Shown here piece by piece: positions 1 through 8,238 of a DNA stretch of 39,354 nt; within the stretch, counting starts at the first letter, position 1; the number at the start of each line of letters is the position of its first letter. Position numbers and translations under genes: made by a program. Source of the DNA: an uncultured Aquabacterium sp. (GTDB taxonomy: Bacteria > Pseudomonadota > Gammaproteobacteria > Burkholderiales > Burkholderiaceae_C); NCBI RefSeq assembly GCF_913773725.1, contig NZ_CAJYGK010000143.1, forward strand, positions 1 to 39,354. Reading direction: 5' to 3'. The notes beneath the pieces are model-generated. The model worked only from the letters and a program-made list of their open reading frames with translations. It was not told the origin of the DNA and ran no database searches.

Positions 1-129
1 ATCGCCCACGTAGCGCACCCACTGAAGCGCCATGCCGCGCTCATCCAGCAGTTCGATGGCCTTGACGAGGTGCTTGTCCTGGCGACGGCCGCTGAGGATC
101 TCGTCGCCGATGATGATGAGTCCGACCAT
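1..129 (-). CDS. CinA/MoaB-type molybdopterin-binding domain protein, N-terminal fragment (runs off left edge)
   Basis: Only the first 43 codons are inside the window; the gene continues past base 1. It begins MVGLIIIGDEILSGRRQDK, the conserved opening of the competence/damage-inducible CinA N-terminal (MoCF/MoaB-like) domain, in which the GDEIL segment forms part of the nucleotide/pterin-binding fold. The ATG at 129 is the first start in its frame; the frame is open further upstream but I saw no ATG there. It lies 65 bases downstream of the desaturase-like gene on the same strand, so it may be the last gene of that run. Whether it carries the C-terminal CinA amidohydrolase domain cannot be seen. 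Family call is good; exact function is open. Confidence 0.8.
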   Translation of the reverse strand, partial: MVGLIIIGDEILSGRRQDKHLVKAIELLDERGMALQWVRYVGD

Positions 130-194
130 GGGCTGGGGTGTGCTGAGCTGAACAGGTGCAGCAGCATACCGAAAGCGCGGATGACGCGCCGCAC

Positions 195-1196
195 TCAGGC
201 CGGATGCCGCGAGAGCAGCCTGCGCAACCCCAGCCACTGCTGCGACCAGAAGCCCCGTCCATAGTCCCGGCCGCCGTACTCCGGCAACTGATCCCGGATC
301 CCGGTCGGCTCGAGGCCGCCATCGAACCGGGCCGTGCGGAACAGGATGTCCCAGATCGGGAACAGCACGGCAAAGTTGCACCCGCCCAGGCTCCCTGGCC
401 CGGCCTCGCCCTCATGGCCGACGCCGATGGCGTGGTGCTGCCGATGGAAGCGCGGGCTCACCAGCAGGCGTTCACCCAACCAGCCGAAGGACAGGCGGAT
501 GTTGGCGTGCGACAGGCTCTCGACCAACTGAGTGCAGGCAACGATGGCCACAAACTGGCCCGGCGGGACCCCGATGGCGCGGGCCACCAGGGCGATCAGC
601 ACATCTCGCAGCAGGTCGTCCAGCAGGTGGTTGCGATTGTCGCTCCACATCGTCATGTGGCGCTGACTGTGGTGGACCGCATGCAGCGCCCACCAGCGGT
701 CCAGGCGATGCTGACCGCGGTGAATCCAGTAATCCAGCAGATCGAACACGAGCAGGTAGGCCACGAATGCCGCCCACGCGGTGTCCGAGACCCCGGGCCA
801 CCAGGGGGCCATCCACGCCTCGAGCTGAATGCCATGAATGCCATGCACGGCTGCCGCACCGAACAGCCCGTCCAGCAGCGGCCCCACCAAGCAGAAGACG
901 CCCAGCCGGAAAAGACCGAGCCGGTGAATCAGGGTGTACAGGATGTCGACCCGCTCGTCATGAGGCTCAGCATGTCGGTCGACCGGTCGCCAGCGCTGCA
1001 GGGGGCCGAAGAAGGCCAGCATGATCCCCAACTGGAGCAGCCCGACCAACAGCCAGCCCGTCGCGTCGTAGGCATCCTCCAGCAAGTTCCCCTGCCCCAT
1101 CGCAAACAGCAGGGGTTGCGCCACGGATTCGAACAGCGTTTGCTGGACCTGCCCAAACGCCTCGCCCAGCGGCATCAACAACATCTCATCGATCAT
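195..1196 (-). CDS. sterol desaturase / fatty acid hydroxylase family membrane protein
   Basis: A 333-residue di-iron membrane oxygenase-like protein. The histidine clusters of the family are visible: HRGQH (159-163), HAVHH (172-176) and HRQHH (251-255), followed by the family-typical NFAVLFPIWDILFRT stretch near 274-288. Hydrophobic segments lie near 45-65, 90-118 and 136-158, with another between the second and third histidine clusters (about 198-222), fitting an inner-membrane enzyme with its di-iron site on the cytoplasmic face. The substrate cannot be read from sequence; bacterial members act on fatty acids, sterol-like lipids or carotenoids. It starts 35 bases after the deacetylase gene on the same strand, suggesting co-transcription. 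The start at 1196 has only a weak AGG upstream; an in-frame ATG at 1184 is an alternative. Confidence 0.9.
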   Translation of the reverse strand: MIDEMLLMPLGEAFGQVQQTLFESVAQPLLFAMGQGNLLEDAYDATGWLLVGLLQLGIMLAFFGPLQRWRPVDRHAEPHDERVDILYTLIHRLGLFRLGVFCLVGPLLDGLFGAAAVHGIHGIQLEAWMAPWWPGVSDTAWAAFVAYLLVFDLLDYWIHRGQHRLDRWWALHAVHHSQRHMTMWSDNRNHLLDDLLRDVLIALVARAIGVPPGQFVAIVACTQLVESLSHANIRLSFGWLGERLLVSPRFHRQHHAIGVGHEGEAGPGSLGGCNFAVLFPIWDILFRTARFDGGLEPTGIRDQLPEYGGRDYGRGFWSQQWLGLRRLLSRHPA

Positions 1197-1231
1197 GACC
1201 TGTCACTCACCTTCACTTGGTGCACAACGGT

Positions 1232-2029
1232 TCAACGGGGTGCTGCGCCGACACGGCCGAACACCGGATGATCCCTCAGCGTGACAAAGCACATGCCGCG
1301 CGCCTTGAGCCCCACGATCAGGGGCTCCAGCACGGCCGGCGCCCACGGCTCGCGCCGAGACCAGATGCCCAGGTGCATCATCAACACGTCACCCGGGCGG
1401 ATCCGGTCTAGCGCCTGGCGGAGCAGTGCGTTGTTGGGATAGCGGTCGCTGGGCAGTTCGTCCCCCAGAAAGCCCGCATCCGACCACCCCACGTGCTGCC
1501 ATCCACAGGCCGAGGCGGCTTTCAGCAGCGCCGCGGAGGTGTGCCCCCCAGGAGCACGAAAAAGGCCCCGCATGGGCTGCCCGGTCATCTCGGCGAACCG
1601 CCGTGCGGGTCGGGCCAGTTGCTCACAGTAGGCAGCGGCCGACATCGTCTGCCGCTGACCACGCTGGGGCCCTGCCGTCGGCTGCATGACGAAGCCCGCC
1701 CCCCCGCGATCGCCGCGCCAGACCGCATGGTCCCAGGTGTGCGAGCCGAAATCATGCCCCTGGCCGGCAAGCCGCTTCCAGTACGCGGCCCAGTGGTCAT
1801 CCAGCGTGCTGCCACTCGGGCGGCCATCTGCAGCCTGCGTGGGCTCGTTGGCCAGAAAGAACGTCGCCCGCACCTGATGGCGCGCAAGCGTGTCTGCCAC
1901 CAGCTCGGCCACGCCCATGTGTCCCGTGTCGATGGTGAGGTAGACCGGCCGATCACACGGGGGTGCCGCCACGGCAGAAGCCATGCTGACGCACAGCAGT
2001 GTCAACAGGCCGTCACTGACGCGGCGCAT
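1232..2029 (-). CDS. secreted polysaccharide deacetylase (NodB homology, carbohydrate esterase 4-like)
   Basis: The chosen ATG at 2029 gives a 265-residue protein with a clear signal peptide (MRRVSDGLLTLLCVSMASAVAA); a GTG at 2047 would add six residues that fit export less well. Numbering from 2047, motif 1 reads YLTIDTG with Asp40 but Thr41 where the family usually has a second, metal-binding Asp. Motif 2 is SHTWDH (His103, His107), motif 3 is RAPGG (164-168), an Asp lies at 190 and the motif-5 histidine is MMHLG (His225). It probably removes acetyl groups from an envelope or extracellular sugar polymer; the substrate is unknown. Its 5' end overlaps the upstream beta-propeller gene by 17 bases, so translation of the two is probably coupled. 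Confidence 0.88.
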   Translation of the reverse strand: MRRVSDGLLTLLCVSMASAVAAPPCDRPVYLTIDTGHMGVAELVADTLARHQVRATFFLANEPTQAADGRPSGSTLDDHWAAYWKRLAGQGHDFGSHTWDHAVWRGDRGGAGFVMQPTAGPQRGQRQTMSAAAYCEQLARPARRFAEMTGQPMRGLFRAPGGHTSAALLKAASACGWQHVGWSDAGFLGDELPSDRYPNNALLRQALDRIRPGDVLMMHLGIWSRREPWAPAVLEPLIVGLKARGMCFVTLRDHPVFGRVGAAPR

Positions 2030-3074
2030 GGTCCAGTGTCCACACACCGTGCGGCGAGCGCCCCACGGGGACCTGCCTGATCACCTGCTTTTCCACGGTG
2101 TCGATGAAGGTGACCTTACGCGCCCAGCGGGAGGTCACGAGGATGGTGCGGCCATCCGACATGAGGTCCATGCAGTCCGGCCCTCCCGGGGCGGGGTACT
2201 CGGCCACCACTTCCATGGTCCGCATGTCGATCTTGCTGATCGTGTTGGCCACACGGTTGCTCACGAGCACGTGCCGACGGTCTCCCCAAGCGCGGAATGC
2301 ATGGGCACCGTCACCGGTCAGAATGCGCTTGCGCAGCACCGGGCGTGGGCCGCTGACATCGTAGACCTCGACGAAACGGTCTCCCGTGAGTGCCACGAGC
2401 AGCAGGCGATCGTCGGGTGTCAGGTAGACGTCCGCCGGCATCATGCCCACGGTCGTTTTCCAGCGCACGGCCTGCGTCGCCAGGTCGATGGCCACCAGCT
2501 CGTTGCTGTCCTGCATGCTGACGTACGTGACCGAACTGCGGCTGTCGATGGCGATGTGGCTGGGCGTCTTTGCCGCAGGAATCCGTTTCAGCAGCGTGAC
2601 GTCCACCCCACCACCTGGGCGATTCACGGAGCGGTAGATGTCGACGTGATCCAGCCTGTTGGCGGCCGTCACGAACCACTTCATGTCCGGCGAGAACCGC
2701 AACTGGTACGGATCGATGATGTTCTCGAGGACGCCCTGGACGACCCCGGTACGGGGGTCCACCATCGTGATGGTGTTGGATCGGGCGTTCGCCACCAGCA
2801 GCGAGCGCTCGTCGGGCGACAGGTAGAGGTGGTGCGGCTCCTTGCCCGTGGGAATCCGCGACACCTCCCGGAACGTGCTGCCGTCGATCACGCTGATCGT
2901 GGCGTCCAGGGAGTTGAGGGCGAAGATGGGCGCGGGTGAAGTCGGGCGGGGTGTGCCAGCTGCCTGGGGCGCGGCCCCGGAGGTCAGTGTCAGCAGGCAC
3001 AAGGCCGCCCCCGCCAGCGTCGAGCGCCACCCGCCGGAGACCTGCCGGGCGGCGCGATACACGAATGTCATCAA
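2013..3074 (-). CDS. secreted YVTN-family beta-propeller repeat protein
   Basis: A 353-residue exported protein with a hydrophobic signal segment (about residues 16-36) and a body made of YVTN/cytochrome-d1-like blades. Repeated units such as HLYLSPDERSLLVANARS, QLRFSPDMKWFVTAANR and DVYLTPDDRLLLVALTG show the blade pattern of a PDG/PDD turn followed by a 'lLVAN' strand. No haem-binding CXXCH and no obvious catalytic motif is present, so it is likely a periplasmic binding or scaffold protein. It is first in the run that continues with the deacetylase and the desaturase-like enzyme. A second propeller protein of the same broad family lies at 36563-37678 but is clearly different in sequence. 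Confidence 0.85.
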   Translation of the reverse strand: MMTFVYRAARQVSGGWRSTLAGAALCLLTLTSGAAPQAAGTPRPTSPAPIFALNSLDATISVIDGSTFREVSRIPTGKEPHHLYLSPDERSLLVANARSNTITMVDPRTGVVQGVLENIIDPYQLRFSPDMKWFVTAANRLDHVDIYRSVNRPGGGVDVTLLKRIPAAKTPSHIAIDSRSSVTYVSMQDSNELVAIDLATQAVRWKTTVGMMPADVYLTPDDRLLLVALTGDRFVEVYDVSGPRPVLRKRILTGDGAHAFRAWGDRRHVLVSNRVANTISKIDMRTMEVVAEYPAPGGPDCMDLMSDGRTILVTSRWARKVTFIDTVEKQVIRQVPVGRSPHGVWTLDHAPRQ

Positions 3075-3159
3075 GATGTTCAGAGCCTCAGGGGGGCGCA
3101 GTGTAAGCCGCCGTCCTGCATGGCGGTCTGTTTCAACTCAAGCTCGTGGCGCACAAGGG

Positions 3160-3972
3160 TCATTCGTCGTCACCGCCCAGCACGGAGCCCAGCAGCCCCC
3201 CACCGGCAAAACCACCCAGCATGGAGCCCTCCTCACGCGAACCGCCACGCTGAGGTGCCGCGGCAAAGATGCGCGAAGCCAGGCGCGACAGCGGCAGGCT
3301 CTGCAGCCACACCTGCCCGGGGCCGCTCAGACGCGCGAGGAACAGCCCTTCCCCGCCGAACAACGCCGTCTTGATCTTGCCCACGTACTGGATGTCGAAG
3401 TCGACGCCCGGGGTGTAGGCCACCACGCAACCCGTGTCGACCAGCAGGGTCTCGCCCGCCTTGAGTTCGCGACGGACCACCGTGCCACCCGCGTGCACGA
3501 AGGCCATGCCGTCTCCTTCGAGCTTCTGCATGATGAAGCCCTCGCCGCCGAAGAAACCCGTGCCCAGTTTCTGCTGGACCGCGATGCCCAGCGAGACCCC
3601 GCGCGCGGCACAGAGGAACGCGTCCTTCTGGCAGATCAGCGTGCCGCCCAGTTGCCGCAGGTCCATGGGCAGGATCTTGCCGGCATACGGGGCAGCGAAT
3701 GCCACACGGCGCTTGCCGCTGCCCTGGTTGGTGTAGACCGTGGTGAAGAGGCTCTCACCCGTGATGAGGCGCTTGCCCGCCCCGAGCAACTTGCCGAAGA
3801 AGCCGCCACCTTGCTGGGCGCCATCACCGAAGACGGTGTCCATTTCGATGCCGGCATCCATGAACATCATGCTGCCTGCTTCACCGATGGCGGCCTCACC
3901 GGGGTCGAGTTCCACCTCGACAAACTGCATCTCGGCGCCCTTGATCTCGTAGTCCACCACGTCCATGGCCAT
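3160..3972 (-). CDS. AIM24 / TIGR00266 family protein
   Basis: A 270-residue protein of the bacterial AIM24 family: a beta-rich, glycine-rich core with the motifs [29 protein letters not shown] and [15 protein letters not shown], ending in a glycine-rich tail. The start at 3972 is chosen because AAAGGAG lies about six bases upstream; an in-frame start at 4029 would add 19 residues without a ribosome site. A second ATG at 3966 is also possible. The molecular function of bacterial AIM24 proteins is not established; the yeast namesake is mitochondrial. It is transcribed away from the GGDEF gene to its right and toward the beta-propeller gene. Confidence 0.85.
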   Translation of the reverse strand: MAMDVVDYEIKGAEMQFVEVELDPGEAAIGEAGSMMFMDAGIEMDTVFGDGAQQGGGFFGKLLGAGKRLITGESLFTTVYTNQGSGKRRVAFAAPYAGKILPMDLRQLGGTLICQKDAFLCAARGVSLGIAVQQKLGTGFFGGEGFIMQKLEGDGMAFVHAGGTVVRRELKAGETLLVDTGCVVAYTPGVDFDIQYVGKIKTALFGGEGLFLARLSGPGQVWLQSLPLSRLASRIFAAAPQRGGSREEGSMLGGFAGGGLLGSVLGGDDE

Positions 3973-4189
3973 GCTGGTGCTCCTTTGCTCTCGAATCGAT
4001 GTGTCGACAATCGGTACTCCGGGGACCATCCTGTGACGGCCCCAGGAAACGGAGGGGGTCCGTGGCCCAGGCCGCCCCGCACAATCGGGACCGGTGCCAT
4101 GCCATTTCGGACAACCGCCGATTGTGGCCGAGATCCGTGAAGGCTTGCATGTCCATGGGAAACCCGCTCCTCCTCACCGTGTTCCTCAC

Positions 4190-5374
4190 ATGGCCTTGAC
4201 CTTGCATCTGCCCACCCTGACGCTCGTGGTGTGCCTGGTGCTCGTCACCGCCGCGGCGTTGATGACCTTCATCGGCATGACGCAGCGCGTCTACCGCGGG
4301 TTCTGGTGGTGGGTCACCGCACAGTGGCTGACCGCATTGAGCCCGGTGTGCCTGTTGCTGCAGTCCGAACTCCCCTGGCTGCTGCCTCTATCCGTGCTGC
4401 TGGCCCTGCAGTGGCCGCTGATGATGCTGGCCGGCCTGCGCCAGTTCCATGGACGGGTGAGGTTTCCTCTGCCTGGGTGGATGGACGCGCTCATTCCGGC
4501 CCTCGGCACCGTGGCCTATGCATGGATCTGGTCGCAAGACCCTGACGATGTCGCAGCCCGGGTCGCCGTGTTCAGCCTGTTCAATGTGGGTGGCTACCTG
4601 TACGCGATGTGGCAGCTTCAGGCCATACCGGGGTGGCGCCGCAGCCGCCACCTCAAGACCGTGCACCTGTTTCTGCTGGGCGGGGCGCTGCTGCAGGCCC
4701 CTCGCCTGCTGACGGCCATGAGCAACTGGGGGCTTCCTTTGAGCAACCCCGATCACATTCAGCAGCCGGCCGTCCTGCTCGGCCTGGTCGTGGCCGTCAC
4801 GGTGTCGGTCTACATGTGCCTGCTGCTGACCTACGAGCGCACGGAGCAGGAGTTGCTCGACTCCCACCGTCAGCTTCGGGAAATGGCCGACATCGACATG
4901 CTGACCCAGGTGCCCAACCGGCGTCATTTCAACGAGATGGCCGCCCTGGCTTTGCGACTGGCGTGCCCTGGCGGCTCCACGCTGATGCGTTTCGATGTCG
5001 ACCACCTGCGTCATTTCAACGAACTGCATGGCCATGCCGCAGGCGACGAAGCGCTGAAACTGGTGGCTTCGCGCGCCCGCGACCTGATGCGCGAGCGCGA
5101 CATCGTGGGCCGCATCGGCGGCGATCAGTTCGTGGCACTGCTGCCCGATACGGCCTTGCGAGACGCCCTGCATGTAGCCCGGCGCCTGACCCGGCAGGTG
5201 GACGAGACCCGGGCGCAGCGAGGGCATCCGCCCGTGAGCCTCAGCTTCGGCGTCGTCCGGGTCGAGCCCGACGAGACGCTCGACCTCGCCCTCACGCGCG
5301 CAGAGCGCGCCCTGGAGCGGGCCCGGCGCCATGAGCGGCACCCGGCGGGACATGAGGCAGCCCAACGGGCGTGA
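4190..5374 (+). CDS. membrane-bound GGDEF-domain protein, putative diguanylate cyclase
   Basis: With the start at 4190 the protein has 394 residues: about six hydrophobic segments over residues 8-212, then a GGDEF domain from about 230. The domain opens with DIDMLTQVPNRR, has the metal/nucleotide segment FDVDHLRHFNELHGHAAGD (268-286), an inhibitory-site RxxD as RERD (301-304), and the signature as GGDQF (310-314) rather than GGDEF. It should make cyclic di-GMP at the inner membrane in response to an unknown membrane input. The Gln in the signature departs from consensus and may alter activity. No convincing ribosome site precedes 4190; the frame is open back to 4094, so the start is uncertain. 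Confidence 0.85.
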   Translation: MALTLHLPTLTLVVCLVLVTAAALMTFIGMTQRVYRGFWWWVTAQWLTALSPVCLLLQSELPWLLPLSVLLALQWPLMMLAGLRQFHGRVRFPLPGWMDALIPALGTVAYAWIWSQDPDDVAARVAVFSLFNVGGYLYAMWQLQAIPGWRRSRHLKTVHLFLLGGALLQAPRLLTAMSNWGLPLSNPDHIQQPAVLLGLVVAVTVSVYMCLLLTYERTEQELLDSHRQLREMADIDMLTQVPNRRHFNEMAALALRLACPGGSTLMRFDVDHLRHFNELHGHAAGDEALKLVASRARDLMRERDIVGRIGGDQFVALLPDTALRDALHVARRLTRQVDETRAQRGHPPVSLSFGVVRVEPDETLDLALTRAERALERARRHERHPAGHEAAQRA

Positions 5375-5413
5375 CGACAGCGCCGGGGCTTGCCGGGCGG
5401 CGACAATCACGCC

Positions 5414-6700
5414 ATGCAGCGTTTCGATGTGATCGTCATAGGTGCCGGCGCAGCCGGGCTGTTCTGTGCGGGCGTGGCCGGCCAACGGGGCCTGCGCGTG
5501 CTGGTCATCGACCATGCCACGCGCGTGGCCGAGAAGATCCGCATCTCCGGTGGCGGGCGGTGCAACTTCACCAACCGGGACGCCGCGCCCACCCACTTTC
5601 TGAGCGAGAACCCGCACTTCGCGCGCTCTGCCCTGGCCGGCTACACACCGCAGGACTTCCTGGCCCTCGTCGATCGCCATCGGATCGCATGGCACGAGAA
5701 GCACAAGGGACAGCTGTTCTGCGACCGCAGCGCCGACGACATCATCCAGATGCTGTTGCGCGAATGCGAGGCGGGCGGGGTGACGCGCTGGCAGCCCTGC
5801 GGCGTTCACGAGGTCCGCCCGAACCCGTGCGCCACGGACAGCGCCCCCCGCTTCAAACTGATCACCGACCGCGGCCCCGTCGGCGCCCACCAGGTCGTGG
5901 TGGCCACCGGCGGACTCTCGATCCCGAAAATCGGGGCGACCGATTTCGGCCAGCGTCTCGCGGCACACCTGGGTCACCGGATCGTCCCACTGCGCCCTGC
6001 TCTGGTTCCCCTCACCTTCGCCCCGGACACCTGGGCACCTTTCGTTGCGCTGGCCGGCGTCTCGCTGGAAGTCGAGGTCTCGACGCCCATGCCTGAGGCC
6101 TACGCCGGCAAGCGCCGCAAGGCCGCCCCGGCCTCCTTCGTCGAAGACCTGCTGTTCACCCACCGAGGCCTGAGCGGGCCGGCGATCCTCCAAATCTCGA
6201 GCTTCTGGACTCCTGGCCAGGCGCTCACGCTCAACCTGACCCCCCAGCGCGATTTGGCCGCCCTGCTCAAGGACGCCAAGAACGGTTCACGCAAGCAACT
6301 GGCCACGGCCTGGTCTCAAGCGCTGGGTGACGCCGTACCCCAGCGCCTCGCGCAGACGTGGCTGAGCACTCGGACCGCCGACATGCCGGCACTGCGTCCC
6401 GACGCCCCCCTGGCCGAGACCCGCGATCGGGACCTCGACACGCTGGGGCACACAGCCAATGCGTGGTCCATCACACCGAGCGGCTCGGAGGGTTATGCCA
6501 AGGCCGAGGTGACTGCAGGGGGTGTCGACACGCGAGACCTCAGTTCGCAGACGCTCGAAAGCCGGCTCGTGCCGGGTCTCCACTTCATCGGCGAGGTGGT
6601 CGACGTCACCGGCTGGCTGGGAGGCTATAACTTCCAGTGGGCCTGGTCCAGCGGCATGGCCTGCGCGCGCGCGCTCGAGCCCACGCCAGCACCACATTAA
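5414..6700 (+). CDS. BaiN/HI0933 (YhiN) family FAD-dependent oxidoreductase
   Basis: The 428-residue product starts MQRFDVIVIGAGAAG, a Rossmann FAD-binding motif (GxGxxG at 10-15), followed by the family hallmark KIRISGGGRCNFTN (41-54). Near the C terminus, TAGGVDTRDLS and GEVVDVTGWLGGYNFQWAWSSG are also typical of this flavoprotein family. The ATG at 5414 is preferred over 5390 because the Rossmann strand follows immediately. The bases just before it read GACAATCACGCC, which could be a -10 box placed for a leaderless or nearly leaderless transcript. Family members are flavoenzymes of largely unknown substrate. It ends nine bases before ubiE, so the two are probably co-transcribed. Confidence 0.9.
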   Translation: MQRFDVIVIGAGAAGLFCAGVAGQRGLRVLVIDHATRVAEKIRISGGGRCNFTNRDAAPTHFLSENPHFARSALAGYTPQDFLALVDRHRIAWHEKHKGQLFCDRSADDIIQMLLRECEAGGVTRWQPCGVHEVRPNPCATDSAPRFKLITDRGPVGAHQVVVATGGLSIPKIGATDFGQRLAAHLGHRIVPLRPALVPLTFAPDTWAPFVALAGVSLEVEVSTPMPEAYAGKRRKAAPASFVEDLLFTHRGLSGPAILQISSFWTPGQALTLNLTPQRDLAALLKDAKNGSRKQLATAWSQALGDAVPQRLAQTWLSTRTADMPALRPDAPLAETRDRDLDTLGHTANAWSITPSGSEGYAKAEVTAGGVDTRDLSSQTLESRLVPGLHFIGEVVDVTGWLGGYNFQWAWSSGMACARALEPTPAPH

Positions 6701-6709
6701 GATGCACAC

Positions 6710-7441
6710 ATGAGCACCACGCATTTCGGTTTCCAGCAGGTCGACGAATCCCAGAAGGCGCAGCGCGTACGCGGCGTGTTCGATTCGGTGGCCAACAAGT
6801 ACGACGTCATGAACGACCTGATGTCGATGGGTCTGCATCGCCTGTGGAAGGCCTACACGATCGCCGCCAGCGGCGTGCGCGAAGGCCACAAGGTGCTCGA
6901 CATCGCCGGCGGCACGGGGGACCTCTCCGAAGCGTTCGCCAAGCGGGTCGGGCCCACCGGCATGGTCGTGCACACCGACATCAACGAAGCCATGTTGAGC
7001 ACGGGGCGCGATCGCCTACTCAACAGCGGCATGGCCCTGCCCACCACGCTGTGCGATGCAGAAAAGCTGCCCTTCCCCACCGGCACCTTCGACGTCGTCA
7101 GTGTGGCATTCGGCCTGCGCAACATGACGCACAAGGACGCGGCCCTTGCCGAGATGTGCCGGGTGCTGAAGCCGGGTGGCCGCCTGCTCGTGCTCGAGTT
7201 TTCCAAGGTGGCCAAGCCGCTGGAAAAGGCCTACGACTGGTACTCGTTCAAGGTGCTGCCCCGGCTGGGCCAGATGGTCGCCGGTGACGCCGCCAGCTAC
7301 CAGTACCTGGCCGAATCCATCCGCATGCATCCGGATCAGGCCACACTGAAGGCCATGATGAAATCCGCCGGATTCGGCCATGTCGACGTGCACAACATGA
7401 CGGGCGGAGTTGTGGCCCTGCACATGGGCATCAAGTGCTGA
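6710..7441 (+). CDS. ubiE: demethylmenaquinone / 2-methoxy-6-polyprenyl-benzoquinol C-methyltransferase UbiE
   Basis: A 243-residue class I SAM-dependent methyltransferase that adds the C-methyl group in ubiquinone (and, where present, menaquinone) synthesis. It has the expected N-terminal segment [19 protein letters not shown] (23-41), the SAM-binding loop [11 protein letters not shown] (62-72), the family segment FGLRNMT (134-140) and [14 protein letters not shown] (153-166), and the usual C terminus with [14 protein letters not shown]. Length matches the family. It follows the flavoprotein gene by nine bases and is closed by a strong hairpin terminator. Confidence 0.97.
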   Translation: MSTTHFGFQQVDESQKAQRVRGVFDSVANKYDVMNDLMSMGLHRLWKAYTIAASGVREGHKVLDIAGGTGDLSEAFAKRVGPTGMVVHTDINEAMLSTGRDRLLNSGMALPTTLCDAEKLPFPTGTFDVVSVAFGLRNMTHKDAALAEMCRVLKPGGRLLVLEFSKVAKPLEKAYDWYSFKVLPRLGQMVAGDAASYQYLAESIRMHPDQATLKAMMKSAGFGHVDVHNMTGGVVALHMGIKC

Positions 7442-7465
7442 CGCAACCGACACCCTCTGAATGAC

Positions 7466-7491
7466 AAACGGGCGCCTCGGGCGCCCGTTTT
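7466..7491. terminator. rho-independent terminator, probably bidirectional, after ubiE
   Basis: An 11-bp stem (7466-7476 with 7480-7490) with a TCG loop, rich in G and C at its core and flanked by A and T runs so that it ends in TTTT on either strand. It lies between the convergent ubiE and the chalcone-isomerase-like gene and can serve both. Confidence 0.85.
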
Positions 7492-7515
7492 GCTGGATGG
7501 CCGCTCAGGCCTGCG

Positions 7516-8103
7516 TCACTCGACGCCGAGCAGACGCGCCCGGAGGTCGCCGTCGGCAGGCTTGTCACCCAGCCAGATCTTCAGCAAGGCCTTGAAGAAA
7601 TCCTCGCCCGGCACATCACGCATCACAGGCTTGCCCGCCAGGGTGATACGGGTCCCCGTGGCCGGTACGTAGTCGAGCTGGATCACCGAGCCCTTGCGCG
7701 CCTCGCCGAGGGCGACCATGGCCTTTTCCAGTTCGTCGATCCGGCTCTGCAGCGCTCCGCGCTCGGCCGGCGTGGTGTTGGCGGTGATCCCATCCACCAG
7801 CGACTCGCCCAGCTTGTCGGCCGGCACGTCGCGCATCATGACGAGCTGAATGCGCTTGGGCCCAGGCTGGTTCAGGGCGGCCACGGCATTCGCCTCCTTG
7901 CGCGGCAGGTACAGAGCCACGGCATAGACCTTGATGATCATCTTGACCCGCATGCCAGCCCCATTGAGCACCAGGTTCTGTCCGGCCACGGATTGCGTGT
8001 CTTCGAATTTGGCGCTGCCCACTTCGCGGACGGCCAGTGCGGACGTGGCCGTGAAGGCCAGGCAAGCGGCAAGGGCCGCGGCGGCAAATCGGGTACGGTT
8101 CAT
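7516..8103 (-). CDS. exported chalcone isomerase-like protein
   Basis: The 195-residue product has a signal peptide (MNRTRFAAAALAACLAFTATSALA) and a chalcone-isomerase-like body: GAGMRVKMIIKVYAVALYLP near the start of the fold, a conserved MMRDVPADKLGESL, and GEDFFKALLKIWLGDKPAD at the C terminus. The start at 8103 follows AAAGGA at nine bases; an upstream in-frame start at 8154 lacks this. Proteins of this group in proteobacteria are periplasmic, of unknown function, and are not expected to be plant-type isomerases. The gene diverges from the MerR-type regulator gene, so that regulator may control it (inference from position only). Confidence 0.87.
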   Translation of the reverse strand: MNRTRFAAAALAACLAFTATSALAVREVGSAKFEDTQSVAGQNLVLNGAGMRVKMIIKVYAVALYLPRKEANAVAALNQPGPKRIQLVMMRDVPADKLGESLVDGITANTTPAERGALQSRIDELEKAMVALGEARKGSVIQLDYVPATGTRITLAGKPVMRDVPGEDFFKALLKIWLGDKPADGDLRARLLGVE

Positions 8104-8184
8104 CGTAAGGGGTCCTTTTGTGATGGTCAGCACCAAAGCTGTCGCCCTGGGCACCGCGTCTCATACGGCAGCCGCGATGTTACA

Positions 8185-8213
8185 TTACATCTGCAACATA
8201 CGACCAGTATGAT
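8185..8213 (+). promoter_or_regulatory. candidate sigma-70 promoter for the MerR-type gene
   Basis: TTACAT (8185-8190) and TATGAT (8208-8213) are separated by exactly 17 bases, about 26 bases before the chosen ATG at 8239. The flanking sequence also holds ATGTT (8177-8181) and AACAT (8195-8199), a possible operator arm pair in the shared divergent region. This placement argues against the upstream in-frame ATG codons as starts. Confidence 0.5.
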
Positions 8214-8238
8214 GCGGGCCGTTAGTCCTCCGTGTGCC

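Noticed and set aside
4388..6193. A 601-codon minus-strand frame across the GGDEF and flavoprotein genes
   Set aside because: Antisense to two well supported genes, with no recognisable motif.
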